A stretch of 64,000 nt of DNA from Kingdonia uniflora (GCA_014058105.1 JACGCM010000658.1:868001-932000), one strand, 5' to 3'. Counted from the stretch's first letter, positions 45,193-56,216 are shown. Numbers and translations: made by a program. Notes: generated by a model not told the origin, from the sequence alone.

Positions 45193-46731
45193 TCAATCTT
45201 CATCACTAGAAATGTCGTCATCACTTGGACACTGTTCCTTCAACTTCTTCGAATAAAGTTTATTTTGCTTCTTCATCCAATGCCTTTGTGCCGGTAGTAG
45301 GTTACTTGGGTCCGTTGTCATCACCTTAACCATCTGCACATTTTCTATGGCTTTTTTTTTAGTTAGCTCCGCTTCACACCTCCTTTGAATCTCTGCCTCT
45401 CTAGCCAACTTTTGTTCCTCTCATGCTCTAGATCTAGCTTCTTTTTCTTCTTTCTTTTGCTTATCTCTCGCATTCTATGCTGCCATCATGTTTGTCGTCA
45501 TCTCAAACATCTTCTTCCCCCAAAAACCTATACTTGACATTGCCGCTTCTTTTACCTTGTGTTTTTTTTGGTTGTCTAGTCGTACTTCCCCACAAGCATA
45601 TAATGGTGGATCCAAGTCGATAGAATCATCCGAAATTATAACATTTGGAATGCCAGAAGTAGGTTTAGAGGAATCGGTGCCGGAAGTACCCGGGCTATCA
45701 TTAAAATTTAATTTTCTAGCGACGTTGCGGCCGGGTTGCCCGACGTTCTTAATTTGTGACCACTTTGGGTAATGCTCTAAAACTTTATAAGCCTTTCTCA
45801 ATGTAAATGGTTTTTTTTTAATTTTTATTATAGTTTTTCGAATATCTCGTATACTATACATTCTCAGAAATCAAGTTTGAAATTCTAATAAGTACGAGTT
45901 ACCTAACAAAATTAATAGAATGAGAAAAAAACAAAATTACTTACAACCTCGCCCGTTCTAATACCGGTAAAATATCAGCTTTCGAGGTCTTGAATGATGC
46001 CCCTAAAAATTGAACATTCTTTATTGAGCCACCCCTTATGCGCGCAATTGACACCGTTGTATGATCGCCACATTGATTGGTCATTATAGAATGAGTTGAA
46101 TTGGTCACGCACCTTGAACCAAAATATAACAGCTTTTTGGTTGTTCGTGGTAGCGAGGTTTTGAGATACTTGAGACCAAATGCATACGAGATTGACGAAG
46201 TCATCGGACGACCAATTTTTGGAGTTCGTGTATCTTTCTTTGTCGTCATCAACTTCATCCTCAATTATAATCGGTGTCGGTGCCGTCTTTCTTTTAGGCT
46301 TCGCCTTTCCGTGCGTATTACTTCTCGTGAAAATCGGATTGAGAACCTTAGAGATGACCGAAGAGATGATAAGAGATATATTGAGGTTTAAATTATTTAG
46401 TACCTCTCATCGGCGTGGTACTCAAACTTCCAACGGCGTGAGATGACAAATATTGTTTTTCCGGTTGAGAGTACGAGCCCTTATGATGATCAAATTGAGG
46501 GTAATATCCTTGGTTTTGGTAATGAGGGTAATATCCTTGGGTTTGAGATAGAAATTGATTGTTGTATGGCGGGAATAGTTGTCGAACATGGTGATCATGG
46601 TATATGCAAAGGTTAGGCATTTGCGATGAATCATATGAGCCAAATTGTTTCGGAAATACGTTCCCTTGTTGGTTCGTATTGGGGGATTGAGAGTGGTTGT
46701 GAGAATTAGATTGGGAGCTTGAGGATGACAT
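45193..46731 (-). pseudogene. Harbinger ORF1-like protein (SANT/NAM-associated type), broken
   Basis: From ATG 46731 the N-terminus is Ser/Asn/Gln-rich with YYPHYQNQGYYPQFDHH. The next frame gives WSSDDFVNLVCIWSQISQN, a SANT/trihelix-like helix set, then FTLRKAYKVLEHYPKWSQI (NAM-associated domain), RKLNFNDSPGTSGTDSS and a charged C-terminus ending KEQCPSDDDISSDED. PIF/Harbinger elements encode such a DNA-binding partner that takes the transposase to the nucleus. It converges on the transposase gene, tail to tail. Frame changes occur near 46390, 45900 and 45450. Confidence 0.75.
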
Positions 46732-46821
46732 GGTAGTTTTGCTTGTAGGCTAAAGAGGGAGGAGACTGTAGAAGATTAAGAGAAGATAGTATAGAAGATG
46801 AATGAGTTTTATAGATGAAAA

Positions 46822-47130
46822 ATATAGCCGTTGAGCTACTTAGTCAATAGGTTTTCACAGGAATATAGCAGTTGAGCCACTTGGTCAACAAGTATCCACA
46901 AGAATATAGCCGTTGAGCTACTTGGTCAATAAGTATCTATAGGAATATAGCCATAGAGCTACTTGATCAATAAGTTTTTACGGGAATATTGCCATTAAGC
47001 TACTTGGTGAACAAGTTTCTCCTTAAATATAGTAATTGAGCTACTTGGTTAACAAGTTTCCACCTAAATATAGCCGTTAAACTACTTGGTGAACAAGTGT
47101 GATCATAAATATAGTCATACTTGGTGAACA
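46822..47130 (-). repeat. Right subterminal ~41-bp array, inverted relative to the left one
   Basis: About seven copies of AATATAGCCGTTGAGCTACTTGGTCAACAAGT at 40-43-bp spacing. Its complement, ACTTGTTGACCAAGTAGCTCAACGGCTAT, matches the left array, so the two arrays face each other across the transposase and ORF1. Confidence 0.8.
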
Positions 47131-47400
47131 AGTTGACAAAAAAAAAGACTAAGAATGGTGAAAAGAAGCAAATATATTCCATATTTAGTGTTTTCAAGCG
47201 TTTAATAGGGTACCCTATATTTCTATGCTCATAAAAAAACTAATGGAACTAATTTTTCATCCTTTGGGAAGGTGTTCGAGGAAATACCTAACTGAAAGAG
47301 AAGAAAACAACACATAGTATGAACCAATGCATACATAATAGAGGGCAAAGGATGGTGTTTGAGGAAATGCCTCAAATAAACTTACCCACAAAAAAAAAAG

Positions 47401-47577
47401 AGTATGGAGAAGGAGGCATTTCAGGCCAAAAGATCTAGGCTCTTGCCGCGCAGTTCAGAACTGTGTGGCAAGAAGAGGGACCAAATTAAGCCACGTGTCT
47501 CATCAAGCTTGCCATGCAGCTCTGAACTGTACGGCAATAGCCTAGAACTTTTGCCTTTGCTTCCATTCTCCATACTT
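47401..47577. repeat. Central inverted repeat with two palindromes
   Basis: AGTATGGAGAAGG...CTAGGCTCTTGCCGCGCAG (47401-47475) recurs inverted at 47505-47577 (..CGGCAATAGCCTAG...TCCATACTTAG). Palindrome copies are at 47445-47469 and 47511-47535. Each arm also matches the left end of the unit (43183-43265). Confidence 0.8.
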
Positions 47578-47961
47578 AGTTGTTTTTTGTGATTTTTCTT
47601 TGAGGCATTTTTTCAAATACCTGATGTGACCTTTATTGTGTGTGCATCTCTTCATACTTAGTTCTATTTTTTAAAGACTTCATTTAGGTATTTCATCAAA
47701 CACTTCAAAAAACCTAGTATTTCATTTAAGCACTTGTTTTATCAGCTCCTCTTACCATGAAATTTCATTCAAACACTTGAAAAAACTTAGTATTTGAAGC
47801 AAACACAAGTTTAAACATAATGCATAATCAATTCAACATAAACTCGATAGTCTAAAAAAAACATAACATAAAGGTAGATAGTCTAAACAAAACATAACAT
47901 AAACTCGATAGTCTGATAAAATATAATAAAACATAGCCTAAGTGGGACAGCTTCTCTTCGT

Positions 47962-48583
47962 CTAGTGGGCGCGTCTGGTACGGGAGAAACTTACGTTATA
48001 AGTACATTGCATATTCGACTTTGTCTGGTAGCTGATGAACATCTCAACTAGTCTCTCTCCCGTGGTCATGATAATCTCATCCCTCCGCTGGAGTTGTTCC
48101 TCTAACTCTTTATTGTATTGAAACAATTGCCTCGTATTTTTATAAGCCACATACCACATTCCTTGGTTTTGAGTCCACAACTCATCCGTACTGTACCTAG
48201 GTGGACATGGGTGTGGTACCTACATGACCAGGATCGGTAGTCGTCTACATTCTCTACTGCTCCTCCCATATCCATGAACCATCCCAGATCCCCCACTTCC
48301 TCGTCGTATGCCTCAACATCATAGTTTTACACATGAGAAGGCGTGGCTAAACTCAAAGTAGGTGGCAGAACAACACCGGGCCTCACTAGATCAGGTCCGA
48401 CTATCCAAATATTCTTGACCCTCTTCACTAAACTATAACCGATCTTGGGATTTGGATAAGCGGCTCGCCAAAATATCATGTAATCTACGTCAGCAACGAT
48501 ATAATCATGTATATCATAAAATTCCACCTCTCTCAGTCCCTGATAAAGCGCTCAATCGTACTACAAAAATTCTATAATCTCTT

Positions 48584-48614
<31 letters not shown>

Positions 48615-49883
48615 GTCATAGGGAACACTATCAACCCCAGTGTTCTGACGCATACACCGGTCTCCTAAATACCAAAGTATATTGTTCCTGAATGGGATTG
48701 AAGCTAATAGAATCCTTCTATGACTAAGCTCTGTGGTAAATCTTACCTATGGACAGATTGATTGTCTACTTTTCATCTATGGTTTCCAATCAATGTTGGT
48801 TCTATCCTTCCATTCTATTATTTCTCTGATCATAATAAATGAATGATGGATCTCAGCCCCTGAACTTGCCCTTTCATCTCTCCATGCACCCATATGAGGA
48901 TAAACATGGTTGAAGTTGTTCACCTTGACCAGATACATTCCAATGCGATAGTACTCAAAGGACCAAAACTCCTATAAAGCATAGAAGCCTGTGATTGATC
49001 TCTTTCCCTTTCCACTCTTTAGGACTGAGACTTCATCTAGTCCCCAATACAGATATGCCATGATTGAAGTACCCCAGTCAAACCCCGACGCACCTAGAAT
49101 ATGGTGGTCTGTCAAAGCTGTAAGATAACCGGCTGATAGAGATGTATTTGCATTCGAGAAGAAGATATTACCCATCATGCATGCAATAAATTCCCGAGCA
49201 TATACGAGGTCCATGTCTTGGTTGTAACTATTGGTTCAAGGATTCAAAGGGTCTCTCCAAGTTTTCAAATAAGCTAGTGTGATGTTACCGTACCTGATGT
49301 CGGCCTGAGTAATTTCGTGGAGCAATGTTTGTGCTTCGTCGAACTTTGAGTACTTATCGTCGTACGGGAGTTTGAAACCCCGCCCAAAACTTATGCCCGT
49401 TAGCATGATAAAGTCTAATGGCGTAACGCCAAGTTCCCCGCAAGGGAAGCGAAAAGTATGGTTGGAAGGCCATCACCATTCCATGAGAGCATGAATTAAG
49501 CGGTAATCCAAGTTTCCCGCCTTAACGACAAAAATTCTTCAAAACCCATATTGTCGACCAATCTCTTCAACGTGGGGTACATGGAAATCCATTGGTACCA
49601 CTTTAAGACCTTATCCAGTGATCCCCTACATTGAATTTTATCTCGGTTATGCAAAAACAACACATTAACATATTAAATTTTTATTCGGGCATTTAGTCGA
49701 ACATTTGACAAATAACGTTAATAACACATAAATTTTATACAAAAAACTTACCGGCAATTTTTCCGATCCAATAAAACTGTGGACCCAATTGTCCGGGAGG
49801 ATATCCACTCGGTACAAATTCTCGAGGGCTGGGACGGGATTGTTATCTGTTGTGAGGTGTAACGGCCACATATGCGTGACCAA
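47962..49883 (-). pseudogene. Plant mobile domain (PMD) gene with introns, decayed
   Basis: Exon 1 starts at 49883 (MVTHMWPLHLTTDNNPVPAL..SFIGSEKLP) and ends at a GTAAGT donor (49753-49748). After an acceptor near 49633 the next exon gives DKVLKWYQWISMYPTLKRLV and DNMGFEEFLSLR. A frame change follows, then NLDYRLIHALMEWWWPS, CGELGVTPLDFIMLTG and LPYDDKYSKFDEAQTLLHEI. The frame 49214-48972 adds YAREFIACMMGNIFFSNANT, GFDWGTSIMAYLYWGLDEVS and ITGFYAL. This is the PMD domain of MAIL1/PPP7L-type proteins. A C-terminal coiled coil (FQYNKELEEQLQRRDEIIMT) follows. Stops at about 49236 and 48969 show decay. It sits between palindrome clusters. Confidence 0.75.
48582..48617. repeat. (TG)n plus a run of 20 G
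   Basis: A TG dinucleotide run leads into 20 consecutive G residues at 48598-48617 inside the PMD gene. The run could form a G-quadruplex or mark an assembly/sequencing uncertainty. Confidence 0.8.
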
Positions 49884-50119
49884 TTATTTAATTCTCCATT
49901 TAACTTTATCACTTTCCTTATGTCTAATTTTGGAAATTGAATGACTAGGTCCTGACATTGTTAATCATAGTTTTATGGGATTGAATTACTAGGTAAAGGT
50001 GGGGTTTGGGAAACTTGCAAAAGAAGTTGGGTTTGGGTGCAAACAAGAGGCAACTATTTACTTAGCAATATGTGAGTGAACAAGTTTGGCAATTCGAACC
50101 AATTTCATGCAGGCACTAC

Positions 50120-50298
50120 CCGCGCAGTTCTGAACTGCGCGGCATTAATAAAATAAATAAATTAATACATGGCTTAATTTGATTAGTTCTCCTTGCCACG
50201 CAGTTCAGAACTGCGCGTAGAGATTGGACATTCCAGATGTTGAGACGTGGCTAAATCTTAGGTGTTGTTTGTGTTGTGCAGTTCATAACTACGTTGGC
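50120..50298. repeat. Right cluster of 25-bp palindromes (3 copies)
   Basis: Copies at 50120-50142 (CCGCGCAGTTCTGAACTGCG, extended to CGG), 50195-50217 and 50275-50298. The first is an uninterrupted palindrome. The spacer after the second copy (GCGTAGAG...CCAGAT..GAGACGTGG) matches the spacer at 43110-43145 in direct orientation. Confidence 0.85.
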
Positions 50299-50412
50299 TA
50301 AAATCCATCTTGATTTTTGGCTGAACTGATGTGGGTGGATTTTGGCAAATCCTCCCTCCAACTGATGTATATGTTCTTAAGTAACAAAGCACATATACAA
50401 AACAAGGGGCAA

Positions 50413-50916
50413 GACTATAATACTTAATATAGATGGAGCTCTAGCTGAAACCAAGGGAGGGCATGAAGGGGTCTTTAGGGACTTTAAAGGAACATGTATT
50501 ATGGCTTATGGAGGTAGAACAGAACCTGAGACAATTAATTATCATGAACTCAAAGCAATTCATGGAGGGCTGCAAATAGCTTTGGAGAATGGTGTACAAA
50601 GATTGAATATAGGCACAAACTTTAAACTTATGGTGTAGTTGATCAAAGAAGGGAGGGCAGGTCCTTGCATATGTCATATTATGCCTGAAGAGATTAAGTT
50701 CTACATTTACCAGATGACAAAATTTGATATTTTTCACAACTTTAGAGAGGCTAATAGGGTCTCTGATTTCATGGCTGACTATTGTGATGTAATAGATGGT
50801 GAGAGTGTACTATCTCCTAGCTCCATTCCTGCTAACCTAAGGGTGATTCATAGGAAGATGCTAGGGGTCTTCAGTACATTAGGATGTAACTTTCTTGTTT
50901 TTGTTCTGTATATATA
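50413..50916 (+). pseudogene. RNase H (RVT_3-type) domain relic
   Basis: The frame reads LNIDGALAETKGGHEGVFRD, then YHELKAIHGGLQIALENGVQ, RLNIGTNF, a stop, and FREANRVSDFMADY. This is the order D..E..D..RxxNxxADxxA of plant RNase H-like domains attached to non-LTR reverse transcriptases. The third catalytic Asp is Asn (TNFKLMV; TD expected). One TAG lies at about 50637. No reverse transcriptase precedes it. The relic begins just outside the Harbinger right end. Confidence 0.7.
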
Positions 50917-50950
50917 AGTGGTCCATGGGGTGCCCAAATAGCCCCAATTT

Positions 50951-51521
50951 TGTTGGGTAGTCCAACCCATGATGAGGCCCATAAATTTAATGGGCTTAGT
51001 TCTTACCTTGGAAAAGGTAAATGGAAACTTATAAAAAAGCCTTGTCTTTTATAATGTGGTGTGTACTCTTGGAGAAAGTTCTAGAGAGAGAGAGAGAACT
51101 TTGGAAAGCCCAACTTGAAGAAAACAAATCCATCTCCATTGGTGTGAGGTGAAGAGAGGAATCAATCCAAGTATTCTTTGTGCTCCGATCAAGCAACAAA
51201 AGAAAGTGTTCTCCGGCGAGTTTGTCGACCGAAGGGGGATTGAAGGTGTCCTTTCAAGTTGAAGGTAAACAACATTTAGTAGATCTTGTTTGGGCATACA
51301 AGGTGCTAAATTTTATTGTAACCCTCACGATTGAGGATGTTTGTAATCCGTTTATTGATATAGTGGATTCAGATTTGCCCTGTAGTTTTTCCCTTTCACG
51401 TTGAAGGATTTCTACATAAAAATTGTATGTTGTCTTTTCTTGCTTGCTAGTTTATTTGTTGTTAAATTTCTCTTGTTTAATGTCAAATTATACATAGTGG
51501 GAAAGCTGTGATTTCCCAACA
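50951..51521 (+). repeat. Ty1/copia LTR with primer-binding site
   Basis: A 571-bp unit with perfect inverted ends TGTTGGG/CCCAACA and a TATAAAA box at 51031-51037. It is followed at once by AGTGGTATCAGA (51522-51533), the initiator-Met tRNA binding site of copia elements. This makes it a 5' LTR, but no gag-pol follows. After the PBS the sequence switches to a TRIM. Confidence 0.8.
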
Positions 51522-51533
51522 AGTGGTATCAGA

Positions 51534-52127
51534 TCCCCCATTGCACCGATATTGTCCCTACCTTTACCACCTAGTTGGGTTGGGCTAGGTGTGAGGTTTT
51601 GTTCATAAAAGGCCTCAGTGCAATTTAATAGTCTGTATCTTCTTATATCATTGTGTGAACTACATCTTCTACTCGATGTGGGATTAATTTTGATCCATCG
51701 ATCTTAACAATCTCCACCTTGGATCAAACATCGTTAGTCAATAACCGTCCATTTTAAGTTTCACGGAAGTGAACATGAGCTCCACCTCGAATGATAACCA
51801 TCTACCACCACCGCACATCTATGCCAGAACAATTGTTCATTTTTACGGAGAGAGAACATGAGCTCCACCTCAAACGATTAGAGAGACGTGCCGATACGTT
51901 AAGATAATCCCAACCGAACCATCGGCTCTGATACCACTTGTTAAGGTCCCGAGCCCCTATTGCATCGATATTGTCCCCACCTTTACCACCTAGTTGGGTT
52001 GGGATAGGTGTGGGGTTTTGTTCTTAAAAGGCCTCAGTGCAATTTAATAGTCTATATCTTCTTATATCATTGTGTAAACTACATTTCTGCCCGATGTGGG
52101 ATTAACTTTAATCCACTGATCTTAACA
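51534..52127 (-). mobile_element. TRIM (short LTR element without genes)
   Basis: Two direct repeats, 51534-51709 and 51939-52127, of the type TGTTAAGGTCC...GATCTTAACA surround about 229 bp. GGCTCTGATACCACTT at 51924-51938 is the complement of a Met-tRNA PBS next to the 52-kb LTR, so the element is on the minus strand. A purine tract (AAGGTGGAGAT) precedes the other LTR. The 51.5-kb LTR lacks its first bases because it is fused to the copia PBS. Confidence 0.75.
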
Positions 52128-53201
52128 AGTTTGCCCAACAAAAAAATCACCTTCACTGTTAAGATTTGCATAATGTATTCTCCGATTTTGTATTAAGCAG
52201 CGCGAAGCTTATATTCCGGGTCTTACCCTAAAGCATACTCATTTATGATTATTTTTTTCCTTTATAAAATTATCCAACATAGGATCTATCTATACTACTA
52301 AGAGCATCTCCTAAAGTGCCTCACTCATTTGGTTAAAAAAAAAGCCAAATCTAAGTGTGTGTGGTTTTATTTCTTTCAACAGTACCTGACTTGGATTTTC
52401 ACATAATTCAAATAGGCGCATAACATTTGGGTGCCCATTTGTATAAATATATAGGCACTTAACATTTAAACGTCCAATCATTTGTTTTTTTATAAATTAG
52501 GCACCCAACGCTTAGGCGATGGACTGAAGCTTCAGCTCGAATATGTCTTCCTCTCTTCTCAACTTAACTAAACCGAAAACCCCAAAACTTCACTCCTCTT
52601 TCTACCAATCTTTCATTCTCTATCTTAAATTCATTATACTTATTGAGACCCTAAAGAAGAGTTGAAAATTTAGAGCTAATCTCTCTCTCTCTCTCACTCT
52701 CACTAAAAAGGTTAGAAACTCTAATTGTAAAATTTATTTCAATTTTGTGGTATTATAAACCCTAAATCATGGATTTATTATTATAATCTTTGTAATAAAC
52801 ATGATTTGAGATATAATCACTAAGATTCATCATGGGTACTCCCACTATCTTCATCCCCCTCAACAATTGTGGCAATTAGCAAGAAATGCATATTTGATTA
52901 AGTTTAATTAATGGTTCAGGAGAAATTGGGTTTTAGTTTGATCATCAATCATTCAACCTATTCCAAGTTATTCAATGCCTTGGATGAAATTGGTTTGTAT
53001 CCAATGTTATTCCAAGTTATTAGATGAAAATAAATGTTATTGTTTGTGAGAATCTTCGTATATATGCATGATTATATGAGATATATATGCTAAATTGAAA
53101 ATACTTTAACTTTGCTTAAATTGTTGTTGTTGATGTAATATGAATTTTTTGTGCTGTTGTAGATTGGGAATGGTGGGGCTTGTTTAACTTTTATGTAGGA
53201 T

Positions 53202-53483
53202 TTGACGATGCTATTAGAAGATGAAGAATATGATGGAACCGGCGACAAGGAGGAGAAATTCGAGTCTGATAAAAGCGAAGGTCAACCAACCCAAATACAA
53301 TTTTTATCGGGCAAGAAGCGGAAAATCATTTATGAAGAACTCAATGTATCCACCAAACCTCCTCCACCTCTCTCACAAAATAATAAACTGTGTGACTTTC
53401 AGCGACTCACACAATCGGATGGGAATGGTCATTTGTCCACATCAGTTGGTACTACATCGGTAAGTTCAAACAATGTAATTTAA
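53202..53483 (+). CDS. Hydrophilic ORF of unknown function inside the Harbinger-like relic
   Basis: A 93-codon frame that is acidic (LEDEEYDGTGDKEEKFESDK), then basic (GKKRKIIYEEL), then Pro/Ser-rich. A donor-like CGGTAAGT at 53458-53465 suggests it is an exon. The preceding 30 bases recur with a second donor at 53530-53566. No domain is recognised. A nuclear accessory protein of the transposon is possible but not shown. Confidence 0.3.
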   Translation: MTMLLEDEEYDGTGDKEEKFESDKSEGQPTQIQFLSGKKRKIIYEELNVSTKPPPPLSQNNKLCDFQRLTQSDGNGHLSTSVGTTSVSSNNVI

Positions 53484-53989
53484 CAATGATTGGTTTTATA
53501 ATTATTTCAAACTATTTACTTTCGGTAGAATTATTTGTCCACATCAGTTGCAACTACATCGGTAAGCCAAATCCAAGTATTAGGGAAACAATTAACATTT
53601 TCAATTCTATGTAATTATAATGTTTAAGTAACTTTATTTCAATTCTATGTAATTTCAACTAAGCAATTTTATAAAATTTATTTATGAAATTTATTTCAAT
53701 TTCAATATAAATTTAAATTGAAACTAATTAAAAATACTGAACTTTCTCAACAAGATTCTATTATTTAAAATATACCAAACTTCTTAAACAAGGTTTTTAC
53801 AAAAAATATAACCAAACTTCTTAAACAAGAATCAATAAAATACATCCAAACTTCCAAAACGGCTATATTTTTTTGCAAAATTTGAGCAAACTTCTTAAAC
53901 AAAAACCTTAAACAAAATACAACCAAACTTCCAAAATAAGATTCTTGAGTAACATACATCTTAGGCATTATTATTAGCCTTACAAATTC

Positions 53990-55200
53990 TTGCCATAACC
54001 GCATTTCGTTGTGCTTCCCAATAAACCCCGTTGAGTGTCATCTAAAGCAGAGAAGTCCATCACCATCACCTCTCGATTAATTTTTGCCATCTCTCGATCG
54101 TTTTGAACTTGAAATTGAGCTTCCAAATTTACTACTGCCTTTCTCCTCTTTTCTCTTAACTCTATTATACGAGCATCCCTTTCTTCATTCTTCTTATATC
54201 TCTCGGATATATACTCTTATTTCTTCTTATCTCTTTCGGCAACATATTCTTCTTTCTTCTTCTCTACTCGGTCAAGGTGACTAATAAACATACTTTGTCA
54301 ATCAATGAGAAGATTTTGTCTTTTTTCATTCTTTTCCTTTAGTTTATCACTTTTGATACCGCCAGGATAATCCGTATCCATATACTCATTAAGTACCGGA
54401 GAGCCGGAGTTAGAGCTAACGAGTGTGTCGGATGTTGCTGGATCAGAGATTTTAAGATTAGAATTTGATGTTTTCTTCATTCACACATTACGAGCTAAAG
54501 TGTTTGGGCGTTGGTCTTGCAAGATTTTCTAATATTGATAACAACTTAAAATATCATAAGCTTCTTTATATACCCATTTGCCTTTACCACATGCTTCATA
54601 AATCGTTTTGGCAGCATCGTCCTATAAAATAGATAAAGATAATAAGAAATATGTAATTTTGGTAAAATGAATTTATAATTTATTAAGTAATGACGAATGT
54701 TAAATTACTTACGTAATTTCCTTGTTGCGTCCCGCTTATGGGACCTAACATCGCTTTATTCAAACAAATAAGTACCATAAACCTTGCAAACACAATTTAG
54801 ATATGACTAATGATTTTTCAAAAATTGGACTGTACGCTCGACCCGTTCACAGTCCTATTCACAAAAATCATGAAATACATCCAAAATTGAGTCCCAGAAA
54901 AGTCAAGTTGTTGGTTGTTGTTTTTAATCCTATCCTTTGAGACATGAATCCAAACTTTCGCAAGATTTTTGTTTTGATTGCCCGTCCATTTCAATAACTG
55001 AGACCCCGCTTCTCCATTGGTATTTTTCTTGGTCGAGCGACGTTTGTATTTACCTTTTTATCTATCAACAACCCACGACATCTTCGGATTGGGATAAGTC
55101 AACCGGTTGAGATACTTGTGATTAAGATAATTGAGATTGTGAGGGATTGGCGAATGGAGATGGATGTTGGAATTGGGCGGGATTACTGAATTGAGAGGGT
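53990..55200 (-). pseudogene. Harbinger ORF1-like relic (NAM-associated type)
   Basis: Minus-strand pieces in order: KWTGNQNKNLAKVWIHVSKD and QQLDFSGTQFWMYFM (SANT-like), then YEACGKGKWVYKEAYDILSC (compare FTLRKAYKVLEHYPKW of the first Harbinger ORF1). Then SDPATSDTLVSSNSGSPVLN and an Arg/Lys/Glu-rich tail (EIRRNKSIYPRDIRRMKKG). Frame changes and stops separate them. No transposase accompanies it. Confidence 0.55.
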
Positions 55201-56216
55201 TGTCCCCAATTATTGGGTGCTATGAACGGTTGATAGTGTTGTTCCTAATTATTGGGTGGGTTAAATGATTGAAAAGGTTGTGATTAAGGTTGAAAGGAAT
55301 AAGTGAATTTCAAGGGTTGTACCCTATTAGGTACAATTAATGGTTATTGTTGTTATTGTCCTCAATTGTTGGGTTTGTTCAAACTATTCTCGGTAGTGGA
55401 ATCTTTCTCTTACGTTAATGTATTCATTAAACTCATCTAAGAATTTTAATATAGATAGTATTATTAATAATCAAGAAACAATAAATAATTGAGAAAACTT
55501 AAAACCTTAGTATATTGCTAATATAATCAACAAATTTAGGTGATATGGTAAAATTAAACATGAGCTTACCTTTATAGATCAAGTTTCAACAATGTCAAAC
55601 CAAATTTGATGGAGATAGAGTAAAGAAGAAGAGTTGTGGTGCAATTTTTTTTAAGTGGTGAAGAGAGGGAAAAATAACTTTGTTTTTTAACTAAGGAAGG
55701 GAAAATGAATTTAGTCAGTCCAAAAAAAGATAAAATTAAAATAGGCACCAAAATCTTAGGCACTTGTTTATAAAAATAATAGACGCCCAACACTTGGGCG
55801 CCCAATTGTGACGTAAAAAAGCAATCCTTTCTTTTTGAGTTGAAATAATTGCCAAGTTATGAAAATGATCCCAACTTGGTTTATTGACAGATTCAAATTC
55901 ATATTATCTTTAACATCCAACTAGGGGAAGAACACATGACTTTCTGAAAAAAGATATTTGTGATAATTTTATAGTATCCTTATTTGAGCTTCTTTATGAA
56001 TCAAATTAAAACTATACCTGACTGTGAAAGTTCTCAGATATTTACTAGATAATAAAAGTAGTTATAATAAATTTTGGTATTGATTGTTGCTATTTGAAAA
56101 ATGATACTTTAGAGTAAGATATACATGTTTACATGTTTATAAAAGGTCAAGAATTGTAGGCAAACTCGGCCAAATTTTTGTCAGGATTTTCCCAACTCTT
56201 TCTATTGAATAACAAT

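Larger units (their letters stand above)
42854..50376. mobile_element. Composite PIF/Harbinger-like unit
   Basis: The left end GAGCACGTGTAGTAG follows TTA (42851-42853). The right end ..GTATATGTTC precedes TTA (50377-50379), matching the TTA/TAA target choice of PIF/Harbinger. Terminal similarity is weak (about 5 of 8 in the last bases), but subterminal palindromes occur at both ends and also in the middle (47.4-47.6 kb). The left half (to about 47.5 kb) holds a transposase and ORF1 between inverted arrays. The right half holds a PMD gene. It may be one element with an internal rearrangement or two abutting elements of one family. Confidence 0.6.
52300..55860. mobile_element. Second PIF/Harbinger-like relic
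   Basis: The left edge AGAGCATCTCCTAAAGTGCC after TA(A) has the look of plant Harbinger/Tourist ends. Both flanks carry short palindromes of another kind, e.g. CGCCCAACACTTGGGCG at 55785-55801 and GGCGCATAACATTTGGGTGCC near 52412-52432. An ORF1-like relic lies inside. About five ACCAAACTTCTTAAACAAG units at 53770-53950 recall the subterminal arrays of the first Harbinger unit. A clear right terminus was not found. Confidence 0.5.

Noticed and set aside
43007..50298. A CRISPR array, suggested by repeated palindromes
   Set aside because: Copies are dispersed and degenerate, spacers are not uniform, and the setting is a plant Harbinger element.
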